Numbered from the stretch's first letter, positions 45,234-55,134 are shown. The stretch: DNA of 64,000 nt from Acidobacteriota bacterium (GCA_003166795.1 PMUS01000014.1:1-64000); one strand, 5' to 3'. Numbers and translations: made by a program. The notes: generated by a model from the sequence alone, not told the origin.

Positions 45234-45461
45234 CTAGCGCTGATGCAGGTACATGCCGAGGCGGATCAAGCCATAGACCGCGGCGCAGACGACGAAATTA
45301 ACGAGGACGCCCCAGTCTAAGGTGGTACCGGGATGGCGGAGCATCGGCGGGAGGTGCGGCGAAAGCGAAAATGCATAGATCGCGTTGCCGAGAAGAATAG
45401 CGATCAGGTATTCAAGCCATCGCCGGGGAGTCGCACCGAGAAATTGCCGTGCTGTCGCCAT
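45234..45461 (-). CDS. small two-helix membrane protein, unknown
   Basis: A 75-residue protein with two hydrophobic segments (about 17-33 and 50-68) and short basic termini. It begins with ATARQFLGATPRRWLEYL. It lies 69 bases before the module B sigma gene on the same strand and could be its first co-transcribed gene. No family recognised. Confidence 0.6.
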   Translation of the reverse strand: MATARQFLGATPRRWLEYLIAILLGNAIYAFSLSPHLPPMLRHPGTTLDWGVLVNFVVCAAVYGLIRLGMYLHQR

Positions 45462-45562
45462 GTGTCACTCGCCTGAGAGGAGGGCGAACTTCCCCAATAT
45501 AGGACAAGCGGAGCTACATGTAAATCGGAGCGCCCGGCTCGTGATAGAGTTCAGCGCGGAGG

Positions 45563-46681
45563 ATGGAGACGATGGGGCAGAACGTGCGGGCTTTGGCCAT
45601 GGCGTGCGGAATCGCGCTGATGTTTTCGGCGGCACCGTTGTATGCACAGCAGACTCAGCAGCAAGTGGTAGCGGCTCTCGCGCCGCGCGAGGGCGACTAC
45701 GTCGCACACGATTTTCATTTCAAGTCCGGCGAAACGCTGCCGGAGTTGCGCCTGCACTACACGACGCTGGGCACGCCGGTCCGCGATGCGAAAGGACGCA
45801 CGACCAACGCCGTCCTGATCATGCACGGCACGGGCGGGAGTGGCAGCGGGTTCCTCGCGCCGATTTTCGCAGGCGTGCTGTTCGGGCCAGGGCAACTTCT
45901 CGATGCGAGCCGCTATTTCATCATTCTTCCCGACGCTATCGGCCACGGCAAGTCGAGCAAACCGAGCGACGGGATGCACGCCCACTTTCCTCAATATGAT
46001 TACGACGACATGGTCGCGGCGCAGCACGAGCTTGTCGAGAAGGGCCTCGGAGTTAACCACCTGCGTCTGGTGCTGGGCACTTCGATGGGCTGCATGCACT
46101 CGTGGGTCTGGGCCGAGACGTACCCCGATTACATGGACGCGCTGATGCCGCTTGCGTGCCAGGCTGTCGAACTGGCGGGACGCAACCGCATGTGGCGAAA
46201 AATGGTGATTGACGGTATTCGCAACGATCCCGAGTGGAAGGGCGGTGAATATACGACCCAACCTCGCACGGCTCTCGAAATCGCGGCCGATATACAGTTG
46301 ATCGCGGGCAGCGCCCCTCTGCAGATGCAGAAAAGCTACTCCACGCGCGACGCCGCGGACAAGTATCTCGAGGAATACCGGCCACGGTATGCAGCGGCCT
46401 TTGACGCCAACGACTTTCTGTACGCCGTCAGCGCCTCGAGGAATTACGATCCTTCGGCGCAACTGGAGAAAGTTACGGCGGCCGTCATGTGGATTAACTC
46501 CGCCGACGATTTCATCAATCCGCCGGAACTGGGAATTGCCCAGCGCCAGATTACGCAGGTGAAAAACGGCCGATTCGTCCTGCTGCCTGCTTCCTTGCAA
46601 ACCTACGGCCACGGTACGCACACGCACGCCGAAGTGTGGCAGTCGTATCTGAAGGAATTGCTCGAGAAATCAGCGCGGTGA
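45563..46681 (+). CDS. secreted alpha/beta hydrolase, homoserine-acetyltransferase-like
   Basis: A 372-residue protein with a signal peptide (ALAMACGIALMFSAAPLYAQ). The fold matches the MetX-type alpha/beta hydrolase: nucleophile Ser174 in LGTSMGCMHS, acid in WINSADDFINPPE and a late His in GHGTHTHAE, with oxyanion loop HGTGGSGSGF. True MetX is cytoplasmic, so an acyl-ester or polymer hydrolase role is more likely. Start at ATG 45563 or 45572. The PQQ dehydrogenase gene follows 26 bases on the same strand, and both products are exported. Confidence 0.82.
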   Translation: METMGQNVRALAMACGIALMFSAAPLYAQQTQQQVVAALAPREGDYVAHDFHFKSGETLPELRLHYTTLGTPVRDAKGRTTNAVLIMHGTGGSGSGFLAPIFAGVLFGPGQLLDASRYFIILPDAIGHGKSSKPSDGMHAHFPQYDYDDMVAAQHELVEKGLGVNHLRLVLGTSMGCMHSWVWAETYPDYMDALMPLACQAVELAGRNRMWRKMVIDGIRNDPEWKGGEYTTQPRTALEIAADIQLIAGSAPLQMQKSYSTRDAADKYLEEYRPRYAAAFDANDFLYAVSASRNYDPSAQLEKVTAAVMWINSADDFINPPELGIAQRQITQVKNGRFVLLPASLQTYGHGTHTHAEVWQSYLKELLEKSAR

Positions 46682-46707
46682 ACGATATGCGGACCCGGAG
46701 GTTTGAC

Positions 46708-48642
46708 ATGCGACCCAAAATCGGGATCGCGACGATGTCTATCGCGTTGAGCGCGCTGGCCCTCATCGTCGCCGGAGCCGGCGCCGCGGTGGGCACCCGG
46801 ACCGCGGCATCGGCGCAGAACGCAAATGCGGCGAGCGATCAGGGACAGGCGCTTTATCGTGAACATTGCGGGAGTTGCCATGACGGCGGCGCCAGTCGCG
46901 CGCCCAGCCGTGCTGCGCTGGAGCAGATGTCGGTCGAAAACATACGGTTCGCGCTGACCAAAGGGAGTATGAGCGCGCAGGGCGCGAATTTGACTCCGGC
47001 GCAGGTGGATGCACTGGCCGGCTATCTGTCAAAACTGGATGAGTTGAAAGCCCAAGGTCCAATAGACACCAACCTCTGCCTGCAAGGTGGCCCGGCGTTT
47101 AGTCCGAGCGCCGACCAACCTCATTGGAACGGTTGGGGCGTGGATGCGACGCAGCACCGATTCCAGCCGGCGGAGATGGCTCGGCTGAGCGCCACGCAAA
47201 TCCCGAGGCTGAAATTGAAATGGGCATTTGGATATTCGGGCGCGAATCAGGCATATGCACAGCCTGCCGTGGTGGGCGGGCGCATTTTTGTTGGAAGCGT
47301 GGCGCGAAAGGTTTACTCGCTCGATGCGAAGAGCGGTTGCATCTACTGGGTGATCGATACGGATTTCGCCGTGCGGACCGCGATCAGCGTGGGCGCGAAC
47401 GGCGATGGCTGGGCCGCGTACTTTGGCGATCAGCATGGGAATGTGTACGGGGTTGATGCAGCGACCGGCAAAGTCCTATGGAAGACGAGCCTCGATCCGC
47501 ACCCGGACGTGCACGTTACCGGCGCGCCGACGCTCGCAGACGGCCGCCTTTACGTGGGCGTGTCGTCGCTCGAGGAAGTGAGCGGGGCCGATGCCAAGGA
47601 TGAATGCTGCAAATTTCGCGGGAGCGTTTCTTCGCTGGACGCCGCCACGGGGAAAGTGATTTGGAAGAGCTACACGATTGCTGCCGAGCCGCAGCCGGTA
47701 CGCAAGAACGCGCAGGGCGTGCAACTCTGGGGGCCATCGGGCGGTGGCATATGGTCATCGCCTACCGTGGACTTGCAGAGCCGCATGGTCTATGTGACCA
47801 CGGGTGATAATTATTCCGATCCTCCGACGAACACTTCCGATGCATTCATAGCGTTCGATTTGGAAACCGGAAAGCTCGCGTGGTCGAGTCAGATGTCCAA
47901 AGGCGACGCCTACAATATTGACTGCGACATACCGGGAGACAAGCAGGTCAATTGCCCGCAATCGAAGGGTCCTGATTTCGATTTCGGTTCGTCCGCCATT
48001 CTGGTGGACCTGCCGAACGCCCACCGCGCATTGATCGCCGGCGCGAAATCGGGAATCGTATATGCCGTTGATCCGGACGCGCGCGGCAAACTGCTCTGGC
48101 AGAAACGCGTGGGACAGGGCGGAACTCTCGGCGGCGTGCAGTGGGGCTCCGCGGCGGACGCGAAAAACGTTTATGTGGCCGTGTCGGATGAACTGCGCCG
48201 GGCTGCGGCGCCGGGATCGTCCGCGGGCCAAGACTCCGTGTATGGCGTGCCGTATGAATTGGACCCGAAGGTTGGCGGCGGACTCTTTGCGCTGAAGGCT
48301 GAGAGCGGAGAAACCGCCTGGCAAACGCCCCATCCCGAATGCGTGAAACCCGGCTGCAGTCCCGCCCAATCGGCGGCGGTCACCGCGATTCCGGGCGTGG
48401 TGTTTTCAGGCGGCGTGGACGGACACCTGCGCGCCTATTCTGCGAAGGACGGCCGGATCATCTGGGACGTGGACACCGAGCGCGACTACAAAACCGTCAA
48501 CGGAGTGAAAGCCAACGGTGGCTCGCTCGACGAGTCCGGAGCGGTGATCGTCGGTGGAATGCTGTACGTGAATTCGGGGTATTTCTTCCAGGGCAGCACC
48601 GCCGGAAATGTGTTGCTCGCGTTTTCGGTGGACGGCAAGTAA
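46708..48642 (+). CDS. secreted PQQ-dependent dehydrogenase with N-terminal cytochrome c domain (second copy)
   Basis: A 644-residue protein and paralogue of the gene at 2132. Signal peptide (IGIATMSIALSALALIVAGAGA), heme site CGSCH at 54-58, opening HWNGWGVDATQHRFQ, propeller blades and the vicinal CC in DECCKFRGS. ATG 46708 follows GGAGG with a six-base gap, so the longer reading is rejected. It oxidises an alcohol or aldose in the periplasm and passes electrons to the heme. Polyvinyl-alcohol-dehydrogenase-type enzymes share this domain order, but the substrate is not known. Confidence 0.88.
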   Translation: MRPKIGIATMSIALSALALIVAGAGAAVGTRTAASAQNANAASDQGQALYREHCGSCHDGGASRAPSRAALEQMSVENIRFALTKGSMSAQGANLTPAQVDALAGYLSKLDELKAQGPIDTNLCLQGGPAFSPSADQPHWNGWGVDATQHRFQPAEMARLSATQIPRLKLKWAFGYSGANQAYAQPAVVGGRIFVGSVARKVYSLDAKSGCIYWVIDTDFAVRTAISVGANGDGWAAYFGDQHGNVYGVDAATGKVLWKTSLDPHPDVHVTGAPTLADGRLYVGVSSLEEVSGADAKDECCKFRGSVSSLDAATGKVIWKSYTIAAEPQPVRKNAQGVQLWGPSGGGIWSSPTVDLQSRMVYVTTGDNYSDPPTNTSDAFIAFDLETGKLAWSSQMSKGDAYNIDCDIPGDKQVNCPQSKGPDFDFGSSAILVDLPNAHRALIAGAKSGIVYAVDPDARGKLLWQKRVGQGGTLGGVQWGSAADAKNVYVAVSDELRRAAAPGSSAGQDSVYGVPYELDPKVGGGLFALKAESGETAWQTPHPECVKPGCSPAQSAAVTAIPGVVFSGGVDGHLRAYSAKDGRIIWDVDTERDYKTVNGVKANGGSLDESGAVIVGGMLYVNSGYFFQGSTAGNVLLAFSVDGK

Positions 48643-48677
48643 CCGCGCTTCCCCGCCGCGAACCGGTCTTCGATAGC

Positions 48678-50795
48678 GTGACGATCGCACTGAACAACCC
48701 GGTGAAATATCTGCGCGGCGTTGGCCCGCAGCGCGCCGCGACGCTGGAAGAACGCGGCATCTCGACCGTCGGCGACCTGCTCGGCTATCTGCCCTTTCGC
48801 TACGAAGACCGCATCCGATTCACGCCTATCGCCGAGATCGTTCCCGGGCAGGTGCACACCATTCTGGCCGAAGTGACCAGCGGCGGTGGAAGCACGGTTC
48901 GCTTCCGGCGCGGGCGCGCCGGCGTGTTTCACGTGACGGTGCGCGACGATTCGGGCCCCCTGCACGCGCGTTTTTTTCACGGCGCGTATCTGGAAGGCCG
49001 GCTCAAGGAGGGCCAGCGGCTGGTGATGCACGGCAAGGCGGACGTGGACGCGTACCGGCCCGGGCGGATCGAGATGGTGAATCCGCAGATCGAGATCGTG
49101 AGTGCGAACGATGAGGGGCCGGGCGATTCGACTGAAGTCGGGCGCATCGTCCCGATCTACGAAGCGATCGGCAGCATCAGCTCGCGGATGCTGCGGCGAA
49201 TTATCTACGGCATCCTGGGCGATTTCGACGGCAACGTGCCCGACGTGCTTCCCGAGGAAATCCGCCAGCGCTACCGCTTCCCGGCGCGGCGCGAGGCATT
49301 GCTCTACACTCATTTCCCGCCGAAGGACGAAAGCATCGAGCTGCTCAACACGTTTCGAAGTCCCGCGCAGACGCGTCTGATCTTCGATGAGTTTTTCTAC
49401 TACCAGCTGGCGCTGGCGCTTCGGCGCCTGCGGGAGCATCGCCAGCAAGGGATCACCATGCGCGTGCGTGAGGACAAAGTCCGCGAAGCGCTGAAGCGCA
49501 TTCTGCCGTTCAAGCCGACGGCGGCGCAGAAAAAGGTGCTGGCGGAAATCGCGGCGGACCTCGAGCGGCCCTATCCTATGCACCGCCTCCTCGAGGGCGA
49601 TGTGGGAAGCGGCAAGACGATCGTGGCGCTGGAGGCGGCGACGATCGTGATCGAGAACGGCTACCAGGTGGCGCTGATGGCGCCCACCGAGATTCTGGCT
49701 GCGCAGCATTTCCTTTCCGCGCGGCGGATCTTCCAGGCGGCTGGGTACGGCGTGGATTTGATCGTGAGCGGCCGCAAGCGCGCGGAACGGGAAGCGGTGC
49801 TCGCGCGCGTCGAAAGCGGCGAAACGAAACTGCTGGTTGGTACGCACGCGCTGATCGAGGATTCGGTGAAGTTCGCAAAGCTCGGGCTCGCGATCGTGGA
49901 CGAGCAGCACCGCTTCGGCGTGCTGCAGCGCAAGCGGCTGATTGACAAGGGTGCTTCGCCCCACGTGCTGGTGATGACCGCGACACCCATTCCGCGCACG
50001 CTCGCGCTGACGCTCTACGGCGACCTCGACCTTTCCGTGATTGACGAATTACCGCCGGGCCGCACGCCGATCGAAACGCGCTGGGCTTCCGAAACTCAGC
50101 TGGCGGGTGTTTGGGAATTCCTGCGCCGAGAAGTCGCGAGCGGACGTCAGGGATTTGTGCTCTATCCGGTGATCGAGGAATCCAAGCAAGAATTGAAAGC
50201 GGCGACCGCAGAGTACGAGCGCCTGGCGAAATTGGTGTTTCCGAAACTGCGCGTCGGCCTGCTGCACGGTCGACTGAAGAACGAGGAAAAGGACGCGGTG
50301 ATGGAGCGATTTCGCCGCGCCGAGGTGGACATTCTGGTGGCGACGACGGTGATCGAAGTCGGCGTGGACGTGCCGAACGCGACCGTAATGGTGATCGAGC
50401 ATGCCGAGCGATTTGGGCTCGCGCAGCTTCATCAGCTCCGGGGGAGAATCGGACGCGGCAAGGAAAAGTCGCACTGCATCCTGGTCGCGCCAAAAACAAT
50501 CGCCGGAGAGGCGCGGGAGCGCATCGAAACGATGGTCGCCACTTCGAACGGGTTCGAAATCGCGGAGCGCGACCTGAAGCTGCGCGGCCCAGGCGAGTTC
50601 TTCGGGACGCGGCAGCACGGCGACGCGGCGTTTGCCTTCGCGCAACCGCTGCGCGATCACGAACTTCTAGAATTCGCGCGGCGGGAAGCGTTTGCGCTGG
50701 CCGAAAATCCGGCGCGCGCGGACGAGTTGGTCGCGCGCTTGGAATCGGTCAGCCCGGCGTGGCGGAAACGCTACCAGTTGGCGGCGGTCGGGTAG
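48678..50795 (+). CDS. recG: ATP-dependent DNA helicase RecG
   Basis: A 705-residue helicase from GTG 48678. Wedge/OB region (about 20-270), then superfamily 2 motifs: I GDVGSGKT, II DEQHRFG (DEQH box typical of RecG), III TATPIPRT, V-VI ATTVIEVGVDVPNA and LHQLRGRIGRG. It remodels stalled forks and Holliday junctions. An upstream reading frame continues into the PQQ gene but is out of family character. It lies 35 bases after that gene. Confidence 0.96.
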   Translation: MTIALNNPVKYLRGVGPQRAATLEERGISTVGDLLGYLPFRYEDRIRFTPIAEIVPGQVHTILAEVTSGGGSTVRFRRGRAGVFHVTVRDDSGPLHARFFHGAYLEGRLKEGQRLVMHGKADVDAYRPGRIEMVNPQIEIVSANDEGPGDSTEVGRIVPIYEAIGSISSRMLRRIIYGILGDFDGNVPDVLPEEIRQRYRFPARREALLYTHFPPKDESIELLNTFRSPAQTRLIFDEFFYYQLALALRRLREHRQQGITMRVREDKVREALKRILPFKPTAAQKKVLAEIAADLERPYPMHRLLEGDVGSGKTIVALEAATIVIENGYQVALMAPTEILAAQHFLSARRIFQAAGYGVDLIVSGRKRAEREAVLARVESGETKLLVGTHALIEDSVKFAKLGLAIVDEQHRFGVLQRKRLIDKGASPHVLVMTATPIPRTLALTLYGDLDLSVIDELPPGRTPIETRWASETQLAGVWEFLRREVASGRQGFVLYPVIEESKQELKAATAEYERLAKLVFPKLRVGLLHGRLKNEEKDAVMERFRRAEVDILVATTVIEVGVDVPNATVMVIEHAERFGLAQLHQLRGRIGRGKEKSHCILVAPKTIAGEARERIETMVATSNGFEIAERDLKLRGPGEFFGTRQHGDAAFAFAQPLRDHELLEFARREAFALAENPARADELVARLESVSPAWRKRYQLAAVG

Positions 50796-50811
50796 GAGGC
50801 GGCACAGAGCC

Positions 50812-51375
50812 GTGCGCGTGATTGCCGGAAAATTTCGCAGTAGGAAACTGAAAGGCCCGGGCTTGCTGCCTCTCCGGCCCACCAGCGATCGGCTGCGCGA
50901 AACGCTTTTCAATATCCTCGCGCCCGCGGTTGAGGATTCCCTGTTCGTTGATCTTTATGCGGGCACGGGAGCGATCGGCATTGAAGCTCTCAGCCGCGGA
51001 GCGCGGCAGGTGATTTTGGTTGAGTCGAACGCCAAGGCGGCACGGCTGGTTCGCGAAAATCTGGCCGCACTCGATATCCGCGCCGGCGCGGAATTGATGG
51101 AAACGGACGCCTTAACCGGCTTGGAAAGACTTGCTGCACGGCATCTGGTCGCGGAATTCATCTTTCTCGACCCGCCCTACGTTAAAACGCCTGAACACGC
51201 GAGCGTGCTTGAATTTCTTGATGCCTCGCACTTGATCGCTCCTCGCGGCCTGGTGATCGTAGAGCATCATTGGCGCGTGGAATTGCCCGAGCGGCTCGAC
51301 CGGCTGGAGTGCACGCGCGAAATCGAGCAGGGGGAGTCGATGCTGAGTTTCTATCAGCTGGCAGCCGCCGCCTAG
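50812..51375 (+). CDS. rsmD: 16S rRNA (guanine-N2)-methyltransferase RsmD
   Basis: A 187-residue SAM-dependent methyltransferase. N-terminal VIAGKFRSRKLKGP, RPTSDRLRETLFNIL, SAM loop DLYAGTGAIGIEALSRGA and catalytic DPPY. It modifies G966 of 16S rRNA. The start is GTG 50812 with GGAGG upstream; an in-frame GTG at 50818 is an alternative. It begins 16 bases after recG. Confidence 0.94.
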   Translation: MRVIAGKFRSRKLKGPGLLPLRPTSDRLRETLFNILAPAVEDSLFVDLYAGTGAIGIEALSRGARQVILVESNAKAARLVRENLAALDIRAGAELMETDALTGLERLAARHLVAEFIFLDPPYVKTPEHASVLEFLDASHLIAPRGLVIVEHHWRVELPERLDRLECTREIEQGESMLSFYQLAAAA

Positions 51376-51400
51376 CTCGGGCGCATCATAAACGTTCGGG

Positions 51401-51406
51401 TATAAT
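51401..51406 (+). promoter_or_regulatory. TATAAT box overlapping the tonB-like start region
   Basis: A consensus -10 hexamer lies 10 bases before ATG 51417 and overlaps ATG 51405. No good -35 is seen. If active, it would give a transcript with almost no leader. Confidence 0.3.
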
Positions 51407-53084
51407 GCACCGACCTATGGGGACCATTTTTCAGGCCGAAACCAGCGTCGACGAAGACTACCTGGAAGAACTGCCGCCACACTCGCGCCTGCCCCGGCTC
51501 GATCTGGGCATTGATTGGGAATCCCCGCGCGAGGAGTTTCGCAGCAGCGTGCGTGAATTTTTCACCGGTACCCGGCCGCCCAAATACAGCGAAGTCGAGA
51601 ATACGCCGGGCTTCCGCATGGACTGGGTTCGCGGCAGATTGCCGGGCTTGGCGTTTTTGGCGGCATTGCTCTGCCACGTGGCCGTAATTTGGCTCCTGAT
51701 TCTGCCCATCTGGGGATTCATACCGCAAGTGACTCCCACGCTCGCGCCGGTGCAAATCGAATTGACCTTGTACGACCCGCCGGATTTGCCGGAGATCAAG
51801 CTGCCCGCAAATACGCCGAAGCTCGCGGCGAAGCCGGATGACCCGCCGAAGCAACCCGTGAAGCAGGCTGCCGACATGTTTCATCCGCGGCAGACAATTA
51901 TTTCGATACCCGTTCGTGTGACGCATCCGCGGCAGACGCTGATCCGTCCAGACGCGCCGCCGGCGCCCCCGAAAATCGTGACGCCGCTGCCAAATATCGT
52001 GCAGTGGTCGTCGGCCAATCTGCAGCGTCCGCGCCTGGAATTGGCGCCCACCGCTGCGACGCCGCGGCTGCACCATCACGCGTTGGCGGATGCGAAGGCG
52101 CCGGAAGTTGCAAATGCCGAGAAGAATCCGGGCCCGATTGACATCGCGCCATCACCGGCAACCATCGCAAAACCGAAGATCGCGCTCGACGCGATGACGA
52201 CCGCAACCGCGCGACGCCATGAAACCCACACGGACGCCGGCGCTGCGCCCGATGTCGGGTCAGCCGCTGACGAAGGCGGCCCCGGCCTGCACCGACTGAT
52301 CGCGCTTTCCGCGATGCCCGCTCCTCCCACGCCTGACGTCAGGATTCCGGAGGGAAATCTCGCGGCGCGCATTTCGATTTCACCGGACGGAGGGAAACCG
52401 GGAGCCCCGAGCACTGCCAAGAACGGTGTGGCGGCCGATTCCGGCGCGGCCAGTGCGGCCAGTGCGGCTGGTGGCGCGAGCGGGAGCTCTCCTCCCGCAG
52501 CCGTGAGCATCAGCGGCGCACCGCCTCACGCGGGCAGCGGAGGAATTGCGCCCTCCGGGAGTCGCTCCGGCGGGCTGAACTTGAAGCCGGCTACGCCCTA
52601 TGAACCCTCAGCAAGCACGCGGAAAGGCCCTGCGGACGTGAGCCAATTCGATCCAAGCCTGCCGCCGGAAAAAATCCTTTCGGGCAAGGAGGTTTACACG
52701 CTGCACGTCAACCTGCCGAACCTGACCAGCGCGACTGGCAGTTGGATCATGGACTTTGCCGAGCTGGATGAGGAGGAAGGCCCTCCGCACCAGCACAAAG
52801 AGTTGGTTGCCTGCCCGGTTCCCGTGGAGAAGGCGGATCCCAAATATCCGCCGGAACTGGTCAAGGCTCACGTGAAGGGCGAAGTCGTGCTCTACGCAAT
52901 TGTCCGCAAGGATGGATCGGTGGACAGCATTCAGGTCGTGCGAGGGCTTGATCCGCAGCTCGACCACAACGCGATCGAGGCATTGGAGCGATGGAGGTTT
53001 CGTCCGGGGACGCGCGCGGGAGCGCCCGCGGATTTCGAGAGCGTCATCTACGTTCCATTCAGCTACGAGAATCCAAGAGACTAG
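51405..53084 (+). CDS. TonB-like energy-transducing protein
   Basis: A 559-residue protein: a cytoplasmic N-terminus of about 80 residues, one membrane helix (81-104), a long Pro/Ala-rich periplasmic region with a short AAS/SAA nucleotide repeat, and a C-terminal TonB domain (about 470-555: DPKYPPELVKAHVKGEVVLYAIVRKDGSVDS, IEALERWRFRPG). It may link the inner-membrane proton gradient to receptors such as that at 32415. ExbB/ExbD are not in the window. ATG 51405 or ATG 51417 start; neither has a strong Shine-Dalgarno site. Confidence 0.85.
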   Translation: MHRPMGTIFQAETSVDEDYLEELPPHSRLPRLDLGIDWESPREEFRSSVREFFTGTRPPKYSEVENTPGFRMDWVRGRLPGLAFLAALLCHVAVIWLLILPIWGFIPQVTPTLAPVQIELTLYDPPDLPEIKLPANTPKLAAKPDDPPKQPVKQAADMFHPRQTIISIPVRVTHPRQTLIRPDAPPAPPKIVTPLPNIVQWSSANLQRPRLELAPTAATPRLHHHALADAKAPEVANAEKNPGPIDIAPSPATIAKPKIALDAMTTATARRHETHTDAGAAPDVGSAADEGGPGLHRLIALSAMPAPPTPDVRIPEGNLAARISISPDGGKPGAPSTAKNGVAADSGAASAASAAGGASGSSPPAAVSISGAPPHAGSGGIAPSGSRSGGLNLKPATPYEPSASTRKGPADVSQFDPSLPPEKILSGKEVYTLHVNLPNLTSATGSWIMDFAELDEEEGPPHQHKELVACPVPVEKADPKYPPELVKAHVKGEVVLYAIVRKDGSVDSIQVVRGLDPQLDHNAIEALERWRFRPGTRAGAPADFESVIYVPFSYENPRD

Positions 53085-53103
53085 CGGCAGCCCGCCGTAA
53101 TCG

Positions 53104-54258
53104 TCAGGCCGACAACACCTCGATCAGCCGTGAAATCTCCTCGGGCGTGTTGTAAAGATATGGCGCGATGCGGAGGGCATTGTCGCGCAGGCTGACGTGG
53201 ATTTGCGCCGCGCGCACTTTTTCATAAAGCACCGGTGTCTCCTCGCGCTTTCGCGCCGAAACGCATACGTAGGGGCCGCGTTTCGACCGTTCCTCGGGCG
53301 AGGCGAGCATGCAGCGATCGCGCGGGAGCCGCTCGATGAGCTCGCCGACGAGGCCATCCACATGTCTCGCGACCGAATCCAGGCCGATGCGCAGCACCAA
53401 ATCGAGCGACGATTCGAACGCCGCGAGATTCGTGAAATTCGCGGTTTCCGGCGAGTCCCATCGTCGCGCACCCGGCACGGGCTGAAATTTTTCAGACGGC
53501 AAGGCGTGAAAATCTCGTGCGCCTTCCAGAGCCATGAAATAAACCGCGCCGAGCGGCAGCCGCTCGATCCACTCGCTCGCGATCCAGAAAAAGCCGGCGC
53601 CGTATGGGCCGAGCAGCCACTTATATCCGCTGCAGACGGCCATATCGGCCCCCAATTCGCGAATGTCGAGGGGCATCGAGCCCGCGCACTGGGTGATGTC
53701 GAGCAGAAGCGCCGCACCGACTTTCCGGCAGGCCTCTCCAACGCGCGCGGAGTCCAGCCGAGCGCCGTTGTCGAATCGCACGAAGCTGGCCGATATGACG
53801 CGCGTCTGCGGTCCGATCTGCGCGATGTAATCGTCCGCGGTAATGAAGCGGCCGCGCGGCTCGACCACGCGCACGCGCAGCTTGCCCGCTTTTTCATAAC
53901 GCAGCCAGGTGGAGAAATGCGCCGGGAATTCGCCGCGCCCGACGAGGACCTCGTCGCCCGGCTTCCAATCAATTCCGGCGGCGACGGACGCCAAGCCGGC
54001 GCTCGCGCCGCTGGTTACGGCGATCTCATCCGGCCGCGCGCCGATCACGCGCGAAACTTTTTCACGGATTCGATCGGGAAGATCGAAGTAGGCGGTATCA
54101 CCCAGACGGTCGGGACGCTTCTTCCATTCCAGCGCCGCCTGCGCTTCGCGCGCGGCAGCCAACGGCATCGGCCCCTGCAGCGCCGCATTCAAATACGCCA
54201 CACTTTCGAAATCCGCGAATTCACTGCGATAGTCCGTGGGCAATGTCCCGTCCTCCAT
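53104..54258 (-). CDS. class V aminotransferase-fold PLP enzyme
   Basis: A 384-residue enzyme of the cysteine desulfurase/kynureninase/isopenicillin epimerase group. PLP lysine lies in SGYKWLLGPYGAGF; VTSGASAGLASVA and LLDITQCAGSMPLD are the other cofactor contacts. An active-site cysteine loop of cysteine desulfurases is not evident. The reaction is unknown; kynureninase-like or epimerase-like activity are options. It is convergent with the tonB-like gene, 19 bases away. Confidence 0.85.
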   Translation of the reverse strand: MEDGTLPTDYRSEFADFESVAYLNAALQGPMPLAAAREAQAALEWKKRPDRLGDTAYFDLPDRIREKVSRVIGARPDEIAVTSGASAGLASVAAGIDWKPGDEVLVGRGEFPAHFSTWLRYEKAGKLRVRVVEPRGRFITADDYIAQIGPQTRVISASFVRFDNGARLDSARVGEACRKVGAALLLDITQCAGSMPLDIRELGADMAVCSGYKWLLGPYGAGFFWIASEWIERLPLGAVYFMALEGARDFHALPSEKFQPVPGARRWDSPETANFTNLAAFESSLDLVLRIGLDSVARHVDGLVGELIERLPRDRCMLASPEERSKRGPYVCVSARKREETPVLYEKVRAAQIHVSLRDNALRIAPYLYNTPEEISRLIEVLSA

Positions 54259-54378
54259 TCACGAACAAGTGTATCCGTGTAGGAGAACGGCAGGAAGGAC
54301 CTCAGGGCGGTGCGGCGCGGTCAATTTGGACTGCAAGGACTCTTCGCGCAGTCTTCAGAAAGCGCAAAAGGTGCGCCG

Positions 54379-55065
54379 TTAGAAATGTCCGCGGAGTTCC
54401 CGAAACGCCGAAAGAATCAGCAATTTGCCCGTGCCGCTTTCGACTTCTGATTTTTCCAATTCCCAGGTGGCCGAATGCGGAATGAAGACGGCGTTCAGGC
54501 CCGACTGCAGCGCCGGGTTGATGTCGCTGCGCGGGCTATTGCCCACCATCCAGCCGTGCGATTTCACAATTTTAAATTGCTCGATCATCCGCCCATAGGT
54601 ACCGGAGTCTTTTTCGAGGACGATCTCGATCGCGTCGAAATGCGGCTGCAGGCCGGAGCGTTCGACCTTGGCCGCCTGCTCGGCGGGCTCGCCTTTGGTC
54701 AGCAGGATCAGCCGGTGATGTTTGGCCAGGTAAGCGAGCGTTTCGGGAACGCCGTCGAGAATATGCGGAGGGGTGCTTTCAAGTTCGTGCGCCATTTGCT
54801 CGATATCCTTCACCATCTCGCGTCGCGCGGAATTCCCGGCGAGCTTCATGTATGTATCCTCGAGGGACCGCCGGAAACTGCGCACGCCGTAGCCGTGCTG
54901 GCGAATGTTGCGGCGCTCGGTTTCGTTCAGGATGTGGCGGATATACTCGCGCGTGTAGCCAAGATGCTCGAGCCTTGTGATGAAGTCGTCGATGGTTTTC
55001 TCAAAGAAAATGTTGTTTTCCCAGAGGGTGTCGTCGGCGTCTATGAGAAGGGTATGGCGTGCCAT
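54379..55065 (-). CDS. HAD-family hydrolase
   Basis: A 228-residue haloacid-dehalogenase-type phosphatase: motif I DADDTLW (D9, D11), motif II LLTKG, motif III lysine region and motif IV GNSPRSDINPA. The cap between motifs I and II is helical. It most likely acts on a small phosphorylated metabolite. It is the gene downstream of a PilZ protein on the same strand. Confidence 0.88.
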   Translation of the reverse strand: MARHTLLIDADDTLWENNIFFEKTIDDFITRLEHLGYTREYIRHILNETERRNIRQHGYGVRSFRRSLEDTYMKLAGNSARREMVKDIEQMAHELESTPPHILDGVPETLAYLAKHHRLILLTKGEPAEQAAKVERSGLQPHFDAIEIVLEKDSGTYGRMIEQFKIVKSHGWMVGNSPRSDINPALQSGLNAVFIPHSATWELEKSEVESGTGKLLILSAFRELRGHF

Positions 55066-55134
55066 GCTGTGTCCCCGAATCTAAATCTTGCGCCAGCAGA
55101 AATAATAAGAGAAGTGAATTCTGAGAGCGGTGAT

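Noticed and set aside
48486-49964. 492-codon frame opposite recG
   Set aside because: Antisense shadow of RecG, which has all helicase motifs.
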